This document shows, in pieces, positions 1-5,098 of a stretch of 5,098 nt of DNA. Made by a program: the position numbers and the translations under genes. Below the pieces are notes generated by a model. That model made no database searches. It was not told the DNA's origin and saw nothing but the letters and a program-made list of their open reading frames with translations. The first letter of the stretch is position 1; the number at the start of each line of letters is the position of its first letter. The DNA comes from Porticoccaceae bacterium (GTDB taxonomy: Bacteria > Pseudomonadota > Gammaproteobacteria > Pseudomonadales > Porticoccaceae). Where the stretch lies: assembly GCA_002692165.1 (NCBI GenBank), contig NZJL01000066.1, positions 6,632-11,729 on the forward strand. Direction: 5' to 3'.

Positions 1-96
1 GATTTATTGAGAGAGCAGGGTGTTTCGGACTTCTCTTCTTATCGAGTGAGCCCGGAGTTGCGAGAAGAGGAATTGTTCCCCGATTTCTTTATCTAA
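1..96 (+). CDS. 3' end of an unidentified protein gene (partial)
   Basis: The first reading frame is open from the left edge for 31 codons and closes with two stops in a row (TAA at 94-96 and 97-99). The peptide is polar and acidic and ends REEELFPDFFI, which reads like an ordinary soluble protein C-terminus. I do not recognise the family. The third frame is also open here, to about 140, but its translation is Arg/Gly/Phe-rich and less protein-like. A 31-codon open frame can easily occur by chance. The call rests on composition and the tandem stop, and is tentative. The gene would converge on folE. Confidence 0.35.
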   Translation, partial: DLLREQGVSDFSSYRVSPELREEELFPDFFI

Positions 97-290
97 TAAA
101 CAGATCCCAAATGACCTTTGGACCTAAAATATAGCAACTTTATCTCAGTAACGCTAAGAACTTGCTTTGGGAGGCCTCAGCACTTTTAAATACGATTAGC
201 TTGGCAAACGGCGTCATCGATTAGGTTTGTTCGTGCAATTGTCATGACCATGCATACACAAGTGCTTCCAAATCACGGATACACTTCGGG

Positions 291-327
291 GGTTAGTTAC
301 TTCGCTGGTGGGAGCAACGAGCTAACC
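291..327. repeat. Imperfect inverted repeat (possible RNA hairpin)
   Basis: GGTTAG at 291-296 pairs perfectly with CTAACC at 322-327. The pairing can extend by one wobble and one A-T pair. After an internal loop there is a further 3-bp stem (304-306 with 313-315) closed by a G-rich loop. No T run follows, so it is not a standard intrinsic terminator. It lies inside the marginal 244-342 reading frame. A 6-bp stem of this kind can arise by chance. Confidence 0.3.
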
Positions 328-355
328 ATCCAATGTTTTTAAGACGTTCAGATCA

Positions 356-378
356 CTAGAGAATATTTTTTTCTCTAG
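356..378. repeat. Perfect 8-bp hairpin with T-rich loop
   Basis: CTAGAGAA at 356-363 is the exact reverse complement of TTCTCTAG at 371-378. The seven-base loop between them is almost all T. The T run sits in the loop and right arm instead of after the stem, so this is not a textbook rho-independent terminator on either strand. It could still fold in a transcript reading out of the upstream gene. In a 5-kb window roughly one perfect 8-bp stem with a short loop is expected by chance, so its function is uncertain. Confidence 0.4.
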
Positions 379-590
379 AAGTTAGTGCAGATAGATCTAG
401 CATGTTCTAATCTGTTATTGAATATTATGATATTTGTCTTTCTAGGAAAAGAACGATCCCCGCACAGACAATTCAATTTAATGGCCCTAATTGCTATTCT
501 CTCTCTCCCGGCGAGTGGAAAGAATGCAACCGAGACTAACTTCAATTCGCTCATGAGGCATTAGAAAGCGCGATTTGCTCGAATAAGCGT

Positions 591-610
591 TAACTCATCA
601 TCCAGAGTTA
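591..610. repeat. 6-bp inverted repeat, possible weak terminator element
   Basis: TAACTC (591-596) and GAGTTA (605-610) form a perfect 6-bp stem around an 8-base loop. A short AAATTTT stretch follows at about 614-620. It could be a weak terminator for plus-strand transcription running towards folE, but the stem is AT-rich and the T tract is short. The GAGTTA half occurs again at about 650. Confidence 0.2.
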
Positions 611-713
611 CTAAATTTTCTGTAATAAACCCGATTGTGATTCGGCATTGAGTTAAATCTCCCTAAAAAGACTCATCTATGGGAATGGCATTTATGACTT
701 CAGGGATTGCAGG

Positions 714-1403
714 CTAACTCAAGAATTCTGATCGGGTTATATGGTCGTCCTTGAACCGACCGCCGAGCGCTGTTGTTTGAGTCGACGAATTCGTATCCAT
801 GACGCCTCGGGACTTTACACAGTAATGAGTCGCATCTATGGTAACGGCTACGTCGTCTGTTCCAAGCAAAGTCTGCAAGGCTACTAATATCTGCTGCGTC
901 AATCTTTCTTGAACTTGGGGTCTTTGGGCAAAAAACCGAACTATTCTATTAATTTTTGACAAACCGATTATTTTGTCTCTCGGGATATATCCGACTCTAG
1001 AGGCTCCATCAATCGTAACAAAATGGTGCTCGCAAGTGCTCGTGACGCTGATATTATCAACTTTGATCATTTCTTCGACACGCATCTTATTAGCTATGGC
1101 TGTTATTTTGGGGAAATTACCATAGTCGAGACCGCCGAACACTTCGTCTACATACATTTTAGCAATTCTATGGGGTGTTTCTGCTAAACTGTCGTCATTG
1201 AGATCCAAGCCTAATGTTGCGACCACATCAGTCATGGAAGCTTTTATTAGATTATACTTTTCGTCACGCGACAGACCATTGTCTATCGTGGGAGTTTCTA
1301 ATCCCTTTGAAACCAATGCTTCTTTGACTAAGTTGGCTTCTGGAGAGCAGTTCCCTGGCAAGAGATAATCGGTGTATTTGAGACCTTCTATGGTGAGACT
1401 CAT
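714..1403 (-). CDS. folE: GTP cyclohydrolase I (FolE, zinc-dependent type IA)
   Basis: Cytosolic enzyme that converts GTP to 7,8-dihydroneopterin triphosphate and formate, the first step of folate (tetrahydropterin) synthesis. The family forms homodecamers with one zinc per active site. The 229-residue product reads nearly colinear with E. coli FolE (222 residues). Visible landmarks are the [13 protein letters not shown] helix (75-87), TSTCEHHF (121-128) supplying Cys124 and His126/127, [20 protein letters not shown] (147-166), and HYCVKSRG (193-200) with the second zinc cysteine, Cys195. Cys124, His127 and Cys195 match Cys110, His113 and Cys181 of E. coli with a constant offset of 14. The ATG at 1401-1403 is supported by an AGGAAG ribosome-binding site, which gives an N-terminus about 14 residues longer than in E. 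coli. The C-terminus stops at EFLS and lacks the short basic tail of the E. coli protein. It is transcribed divergently from prmB. The family is certain; only the exact start could shift. Confidence 0.97.
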   Translation of the reverse strand: MSLTIEGLKYTDYLLPGNCSPEANLVKEALVSKGLETPTIDNGLSRDEKYNLIKASMTDVVATLGLDLNDDSLAETPHRIAKMYVDEVFGGLDYGNFPKITAIANKMRVEEMIKVDNISVTSTCEHHFVTIDGASRVGYIPRDKIIGLSKINRIVRFFAQRPQVQERLTQQILVALQTLLGTDDVAVTIDATHYCVKSRGVMDTNSSTQTTALGGRFKDDHITRSEFLS

Positions 1404-1407
1404 GGAG

Positions 1408-1413
1408 CTTCCT
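1408..1413 (-). promoter_or_regulatory. Ribosome-binding site of folE
   Basis: On the minus strand AGGAAG lies 4 bases before the folE ATG (within AAAGGAAGCTCC). No other Met codon lies near the homologous start of E. coli FolE; the next one is around residue 57, inside the conserved region. This site therefore fixes the longer N-terminus. Confidence 0.65.
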
Positions 1414-1644
1414 TTAATTTTCGATATTTGTACAAGCTGTGCTGATTGTAAAAGAATGAACGAAGATTTTGCATCATTAGATCAAAAAAAAGCTTCGACT
1501 AGACTTTCTCCTTGTAGGATTTTTATGGTTAGTGTAGGGAGTACCTTTTCGGCCGAACGGCAGCGATCCCCCTCAGAATTCTGCTATTAAAAATCTATCA
1601 ATGTAGTATTCTCCATGAAAACGAGCTTTATTTCTACCCCATAT

Positions 1645-1673
1645 TTAACGGATGGCGTTTTTTCGGATAGTAT
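1645..1673 (+). promoter_or_regulatory. Possible sigma-70 promoter for prmB-aroC
   Basis: TTAACG (1645-1650; 4 of 6 matches to TTGACA) and TAGTAT (1668-1673; 4 of 6 to TATAAT) are separated by exactly 17 bases. Transcription would begin near 1680, leaving a leader of about 17 b before the prmB GTG. The matches are mediocre. The call rests on the ideal spacing and the position before the operon. Confidence 0.25.
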
Positions 1674-1696
1674 GACGTCCTTTATCTGGGCTAAAC

Positions 1697-2602
1697 GTGA
1701 GCGGCTTCGTGTCAAACGACAAATCAATAGCTGATCTGCTTTATGAAGGAAGAGATCTTTTCGAACGGCACAATGTGCATCATGGACATGGTCTTTACGA
1801 CGCCTGGGATGAGGCAGTTTATCTATTGTCACATGCCCTGGACTTGAGCATTTGCGAAGATCGCAGTATCTTAAATTCAAGGCTATCTGAAGAGGAAGCG
1901 CTCTTGGTTCGAAGCCTTTTCAGAGAACGAGCGATAAGTAGGACACCCTCGGCATACCTAACATCATGCGCTTACTTTTGTGGGTTGCCATTCTACGTGG
2001 ATCGACGCGTATTGATTCCCAGATCTCCCATTGGTCGCCTCATATTAGAGGAATTTAAACCCTGGGTTTCAATTTCGCCAACCTCCATTTTGGACCTATG
2101 CACCGGGTCAGGTTGTATCGGTATAAGTTGTGCATATGCATTTCCTAACTCCCGCATAACAATATCAGATATATCTGAGGGCGCCTTAAGTGTCGCAAGG
2201 CGAAACGTGCGACATCATAAATGCCTGGATCGAATCCAAATTTTGGAATCCGATTTATTTCTTAACATTGGTAAAGAAAAATATGACTTGATCGTTTCAA
2301 ATCCTCCCTATGTTGATTCACAGCACTATCAAAACATGCCCTGCGAGTATTTTTCCGAGCCCGTTGTTGCGCTAGTTTCTGGCGATGATGGTCTTGATTT
2401 AGTACGCCAAATTTTGGCTGAAGCGGCGTCTTATTTGCATGATGAGGGTGTTTTAATTGTTGAGGTGGGGCATTCAGCTGCGGCACTCGAGCAAGCTTAT
2501 CCGGAGTTGCCTTTGTTATGGATTGATTTCAATGAGGGAGATTCAGGAGTTTTCGTCTTAACTCGCGAACAATTAATCGAAAACCGGAATTTTTGCAGCT
2601 AA
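1697..2602 (+). CDS. prmB: Ribosomal protein L3 N5-glutamine methyltransferase (PrmB)
   Basis: SAM-dependent methyltransferase of the HemK/PrmC family. E. coli PrmB methylates a glutamine side chain of large-subunit protein L3 (Gln150) during 50S assembly. The 301-residue product is close to E. coli PrmB (310) in length and order. An N-terminal helical domain carries HGHGLYDAWDEA (29-40). A linker motif YVDRRVLIPRSPIG (100-113) follows. The Rossmann SAM-binding loop is DLCTGSGCIGI (133-143), and the catalytic NPPY (202-205) binds the substrate amide. The acidic end of strand 2 is around SDIS (157-160). The PrmB-like AYLT and FCGLPFYVD segments and the LTREQL ending favour PrmB over PrmC. The start is the first possible one after an in-frame stop at 1673-1675: GTG at 1697, with only a weak CTGGG upstream. 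GTG at 1709 is an alternative that would remove four residues. aroC follows 42 b downstream. Confidence 0.94.
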   Translation: MSGFVSNDKSIADLLYEGRDLFERHNVHHGHGLYDAWDEAVYLLSHALDLSICEDRSILNSRLSEEEALLVRSLFRERAISRTPSAYLTSCAYFCGLPFYVDRRVLIPRSPIGRLILEEFKPWVSISPTSILDLCTGSGCIGISCAYAFPNSRITISDISEGALSVARRNVRHHKCLDRIQILESDLFLNIGKEKYDLIVSNPPYVDSQHYQNMPCEYFSEPVVALVSGDDGLDLVRQILAEAASYLHDEGVLIVEVGHSAAALEQAYPELPLLWIDFNEGDSGVFVLTREQLIENRNFCS

Positions 2603-2608
2603 AAACCG

Positions 2609-2614
2609 TATAAT
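2609..2614 (+). promoter_or_regulatory. Perfect -10 box in the prmB-aroC gap
   Basis: TATAAT matches the sigma-70 -10 consensus exactly and lies just after the prmB stop, about 30 b before the aroC ATG. No good -35 hexamer sits 16-18 b upstream (the bases there read GGAATT or similar) and there is no TG extension. If used, it would give aroC a leader of about 25 b independent of prmB. The gap is very AT-rich, so the match may be chance. Confidence 0.3.
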
Positions 2615-2644
2615 AAAAACAATTTTTTTAATTGATGGAAAATA

Positions 2645-3730
2645 ATGTCAGGAAACACGTTTGGGAAGTTATTTTCAGTGACGACTTTTGGCGAAAGTCA
2701 TGGTCCGGCGCTAGGATGCATAGTGGATGGTTGTCCGCCGGGCTTGGAATTAAACGCGTCAGATCTTCAAGCTGATTTAGATCGACGCAAACCGGGGAAG
2801 TCTAGATACACGACCCAACGTCGTGAGCTAGATCAAGTTAAGATACTATCAGGGACCTTTGAAGGCAAGACTACCGGAACACCAATCGGGATGATCATTG
2901 ATAATATCGATCAAAAGCCCAAGGACTACAGTAAGATCAAGGATTTATTCCGTCCATCTCACGCTGATTATACGTATTTTCAGAAATATGGTTTGCGAGA
3001 CTATCGCGGTGGCGGGCGCAGTTCTGCAAGGGAGACCACTATGCGAGTGGCGGCTGGAGCAATCGCCAAAAAATTTTTATTAGAAAAATTGAGCGTCGAA
3101 ATATTTGGTTACGTGTCGCAACTCGGATCAATTGCTTACGACCATTTTGACAGAGATGAGATTGAACAAAATAGTTTTTTCTTCCCTGATCCTAATAAGA
3201 TCAAACAGCTAGAGTCTTTTATGCAAGATTTGATCAAAGAAGGTAATTCAATCGGTGCGCAGGTTACTGTGCTTGCTAAAAATGTGCCGGTAGGGTTGGG
3301 TGAGCCGGTGTTTAATAAACTTGATGCCGATATAGCCCATGCCCTTATGGGCATTAATGCTGTAAAAGGCGTTGAGCTTGGCGCAGGCTTTTGTTCTGTA
3401 AAACAAAAGGGAACCGAAAATCGAGATGAACTCTCTCCAAAAGGCTTCTTGTCAAACAATTCAGGCGGTGTGCTTGGGGGTATTTCTACTGGACAAACTA
3501 TTACTGCGAACTTGGCCTTAAAGCCTACTTCGAGTATCAGAGTCTCTGGTCGTTCTATCAATGCCAGAGGTGATGCAGTGGACATTAGCACCACTGGAAG
3601 GCATGATCCTTGTGTCGGTATAAGAGCTGTACCTATTGCCGAAGCGATGTTGGCCATCACCATAATGGATCACTTTCTAAGACATCGTGGTCAGAATTCC
3701 GACGTTAAAGGTACACTAGATCCTATTTGA
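2645..3730 (+). CDS. aroC: Chorismate synthase
   Basis: Catalyses the seventh and last shikimate-pathway step, 5-enolpyruvylshikimate-3-phosphate to chorismate plus phosphate, using reduced FMN. It is a cytosolic homotetramer in the family. The 361-residue protein has the full bacterial length and all three family signatures: [19 protein letters not shown] (15-33), [20 protein letters not shown] (121-140), and [17 protein letters not shown] (319-335). RPSHADYTY (103-111) contains His106, and His19 sits in the first signature; these correspond to the family's conserved active-site histidines. The ATG at 2645 gives the usual [11 protein letters not shown]-terminus. Its ribosome-binding site is weak (TGGA about 6-9 b upstream). 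Chorismate feeds Phe, Tyr, Trp, ubiquinone and p-aminobenzoate, so the gene shares a pathway endpoint, folate, with the neighbouring folE. It probably shares transcription with prmB. Confidence 0.98.
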   Translation: MSGNTFGKLFSVTTFGESHGPALGCIVDGCPPGLELNASDLQADLDRRKPGKSRYTTQRRELDQVKILSGTFEGKTTGTPIGMIIDNIDQKPKDYSKIKDLFRPSHADYTYFQKYGLRDYRGGGRSSARETTMRVAAGAIAKKFLLEKLSVEIFGYVSQLGSIAYDHFDRDEIEQNSFFFPDPNKIKQLESFMQDLIKEGNSIGAQVTVLAKNVPVGLGEPVFNKLDADIAHALMGINAVKGVELGAGFCSVKQKGTENRDELSPKGFLSNNSGGVLGGISTGQTITANLALKPTSSIRVSGRSINARGDAVDISTTGRHDPCVGIRAVPIAEAMLAITIMDHFLRHRGQNSDVKGTLDPI

Positions 3731-3783
3731 TAAATCGCTTGCTTCTAGAGCGTTGAAAAAATCGGTTTCTCAGTCTAATTTGT

Positions 3784-3806
3784 AAAAATTGATCGGAAAT
3801 TTTTTT
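3784..3806 (+). terminator. Possible weak terminator after aroC
   Basis: AAAAATT (3784-3790) can pair with AATTTTT (3798-3804) around a 7-base loop, followed by the end of a T run and a second T-rich stretch to about 3812. The stem is entirely A-T, so it would be weak. The position 50-80 b after the aroC stop and before leuC suits a terminator. A TTGAAA (3753-3758) and TCTAAT (3774-3779) pair just upstream could be a leuC promoter, but its 15-b spacer is short. Confidence 0.2.
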
Positions 3807-3853
3807 CTTTTCGCAAAAAAGTTTAGCGGGGGGAGCTGTTTTAAAAGACTTGT

Positions 3854-3862
3854 AAAGGGTGA
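3854..3862 (+). promoter_or_regulatory. Ribosome-binding site of leuC
   Basis: AAAGGGTGA ends 5 b before the ATG at 3868 and is complementary to much of the 16S rRNA 3' end. It supports this ATG as the start, consistent with the conserved [13 protein letters not shown]-terminus. Confidence 0.6.
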
Positions 3863-3867
3863 TTTCT

Positions 3868-5098
3868 ATGGCAGGCAAAACTCTATATGACAAACTTTGG
3901 GACAGCCATCTTGTTGTTGAGCGAGATGATGGTTCAGCCTTGCTTTACATTGATCGTCACATTCTCCATGAGGTAACTTCTCCTCAGGCATTTGAGGGGC
4001 TTCGCTTGGCTGAAAGGAAACCTTGGCGGCTTGATATGAATATTGCGACCCCCGATCACAACATTCCGACAGATCGTGAGGAAAGGGAAGCAGGTGTGTC
4101 AGGTATCTCTGACCAAACATCACGTATCCAAGTTCAGACGTTGGACGACAATTGCGATTTTTATGGAATAAAAGAGTTTAAAATGAATGCGCCTGGGCAA
4201 GGCATTGTTCACGTGATGGGTCCTGAGCTAGGCGTCACAATGCCTGGCATGACGGTAGTATGCGGCGATTCACATACCGCTACGCATGGTGCGTTGGGGT
4301 GCTTGGCGCATGGGATTGGGACAAGTGAGGTGGAGCATGTGCTCGCTACTCAGTGTCTTGTCGCTAAAAAGATGAAGAATCTTAGGGTAACCGTTGTTGG
4401 AGAACTAGGTTTTGGTGTGACGCCCAAAGACATTGTTTTGGCAATCATTGGAAAAATCGGTACTGCTGGCGGGGGCGGTTATGCCATTGAGTTTGCTGGA
4501 AGCACTTTTGCGTCGATGTCGATTGAAGGAAGAATGACTGTTTGTAATATGGCTATCGAGGCAGGTGCCAAGGTTGGCTTAATGGCTGTTGATGATAAGA
4601 CTATTGACTACGTGGAAGGCCGTCAATTCGCCCCCAAAGGCGATTTATTGGATCAAGCAATAAGTTATTGGAAAACGCTGATTAGTGACTCTGACGCCCG
4701 TTTTGACCTAGAGGTGGAAATTAACGCAGATGAAATAGCTCCTCAGGTAAGCTGGGGAACGTCCCCTGAGATGGTTTCTGTGGTTTCTGGAAATGTTCCT
4801 TTGCTCTCTAACCAGACAACGTCAGAGCAGAAAAAAAGCTTGAAGAGGGCTCTGGAATATATGGGGCTCGAGGAGGGACAACTAATCTCAAGCATATCGA
4901 TTGATAGAGTATTCATAGGCTCATGCACTAACTCAAGGATTGAAGATATGCGCGCCGCTGCATTAATAGCAAAGGGCCGCAAGAAAGCAGCGTCGGTAAA
5001 ACAAGTGTTAATTGTGCCCGGTTCTCAGATGGTGAAAACGCAAGCCGAGGCTGAAGGGTTACACGAGATTTTTTTAGATGCGGGCATGGAATGGCGGG
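3868..5098 (+). CDS. leuC: 3-isopropylmalate dehydratase large subunit (partial, 3' end missing)
   Basis: Large, [4Fe-4S]-carrying subunit of isopropylmalate isomerase, which with LeuD interconverts 2- and 3-isopropylmalate in leucine synthesis in the cytosol. The frame is open for 410 codons with no stop before the right edge; the family is about 465-475 residues, so roughly the last 55-60 are missing. Aconitase-superfamily landmarks are [20 protein letters not shown] (27-46), DHN (63-65), [13 protein letters not shown] (132-144), [12 protein letters not shown] (151-162), [16 protein letters not shown] (220-235) and [14 protein letters not shown], whose Cys353 is the first cluster ligand (Cys347 in E. 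coli). The other two ligands, in the GCSMC motif, should lie just past the edge: the window ends at GMEWR, which normally comes immediately before it. No leader peptide with a leucine-codon run is visible in the 137 b upstream, so classic attenuation is not apparent. leuD is expected downstream. Confidence 0.97.
   Translation, partial: MAGKTLYDKLWDSHLVVERDDGSALLYIDRHILHEVTSPQAFEGLRLAERKPWRLDMNIATPDHNIPTDREEREAGVSGISDQTSRIQVQTLDDNCDFYGIKEFKMNAPGQGIVHVMGPELGVTMPGMTVVCGDSHTATHGALGCLAHGIGTSEVEHVLATQCLVAKKMKNLRVTVVGELGFGVTPKDIVLAIIGKIGTAGGGGYAIEFAGSTFASMSIEGRMTVCNMAIEAGAKVGLMAVDDKTIDYVEGRQFAPKGDLLDQAISYWKTLISDSDARFDLEVEINADEIAPQVSWGTSPEMVSVVSGNVPLLSNQTTSEQKKSLKRALEYMGLEEGQLISSISIDRVFIGSCTNSRIEDMRAAALIAKGRKKAASVKQVLIVPGSQMVKTQAEAEGLHEIFLDAGMEWR

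Larger units (their letters stand above)
97..713. other. Long convergent intergenic gap with no convincing gene
   Basis: I see no recognisable protein, tRNA, rRNA or known small-RNA signature on either strand. The plus strand has a 32-codon ATG frame (244-342) and a 59-codon GTG frame (385-564). Neither matches a family I know and neither has a strong ribosome-binding site. Inverted repeats occur at 291-327, 356-378 and 591-610. The minus-strand sequence downstream of the folE stop has only a weak CCGA/TCGG hairpin (about 631-645 in plus coordinates) followed by a short T-rich stretch, so the folE terminator is not clear. More than 600 b without a gene stands out against the tight spacing in the rest of the window. 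Confidence 0.6.
1404..1696. other. Divergent folE/prmB intergenic region
   Basis: About 293 b that must carry the promoters of folE (leftward) and prmB (rightward). A plus-strand frame of 72 codons (1372-1590, inner ATG at 1402) overlaps the start of folE. It has no homology I recognise and is most likely spurious. A 10-bp palindrome TTCGGCCGAA lies at 1548-1557, but one such palindrome is unremarkable at this length. For folE I could not find a convincing -35/-10 pair; the best hexamer is a minus-strand TACAAT with no good -35. No riboswitch or tRNA was recognised. Confidence 0.5.

Noticed and set aside
241..255. Adjacent short palindromes (GTCATGAC, then ATGCAT)
   Set aside because: They are too short to be significant and have no spaced partner or neighbouring promoter.
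244..342. 32-codon ATG frame (ends NELTIQCF) with a GYTSGVSYFAGG segment faintly recalling sulfatases
   Set aside because: The resemblance is a few residues only. There is no ribosome-binding site, no catalytic motif and no continuation in any frame. A gene remnant cannot be supported by eye.
97..713. A tRNA or known structured RNA hidden in the gap
   Set aside because: I looked on both strands for a T-loop GTTCRANNC block with a pairing acceptor stem, and for SRP, tmRNA and 6S signatures, and found none.
1548..1557. Perfect 10-bp palindrome TTCGGCCGAA as a possible operator
   Set aside because: About 0.3 such palindromes are expected by chance in a region of this length. There is no second copy, and it is about 90 b from the candidate prmB promoter.
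1372..1590. 72-codon plus-strand frame with a CTSCADCK cysteine cluster, inner ATG at 1402
   Set aside because: It overlaps the folE start and ribosome-binding site on the opposite strand. It has no recognisable homology beyond the short cysteine cluster and low-complexity, Ser/Arg-rich sequence. It is most likely a chance frame in the divergent promoter region.
1587..1880. 97-codon minus-strand frame
   Set aside because: Most of its upstream half lies antisense to the well-supported prmB N-terminus. Its composition is rich in Arg, His and Cys and does not look like a real protein.
3136..3663. 175-codon minus-strand frame inside aroC
   Set aside because: It is antisense to a region of AroC with clear family signatures and is a shadow of that gene's codon bias.

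Overview
The window looks like a piece of a gammaproteobacterial chromosome, perhaps a free-living, possibly marine or uncultured one. Its four recognisable proteins (FolE, PrmB, AroC, LeuC) all read closely like gammaproteobacterial family members, and prmB directly followed by aroC is a known gammaproteobacterial arrangement (it occurs in E. coli). Base composition is moderately AT-leaning by eye. I see no insertion sequence, phage gene, CRISPR array, rRNA or tRNA. The lineage is inferred from remembered family sequences and was not searched.

Layout: bases 1-96 are probably the last 31 codons of an unidentified plus-strand gene ending in a double stop. Bases 97-713 (about 617 b) hold no convincing gene, only two marginal short reading frames and a few inverted repeats. 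They separate the end of that gene from the end of folE (714-1403, minus strand), so the two converge. folE and prmB are divergent, with a roughly 293-b region (1404-1696) between them that must hold both promoters. prmB (1697-2602) and aroC (2645-3730) run in the same direction 42 b apart, with a perfect -10-like TATAAT in the gap. After a 137-b gap with a weak AT-only hairpin and T tract, leuC begins at 3868 and runs off the right edge with 410 complete codons, missing roughly its last 55-60 residues.

Function: all identified genes are core metabolism or translation. FolE makes the pterin precursor of folate. AroC makes chorismate, which feeds the aromatic amino acids and, through p-aminobenzoate, the other half of folate. 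PrmB methylates ribosomal protein L3. LeuC is the iron-sulfur large subunit of isopropylmalate isomerase in leucine synthesis; leuD would be expected just beyond the window. I found no previously undescribed system. The only stretch the genes do not explain is 97-713, and the evidence there is weak.
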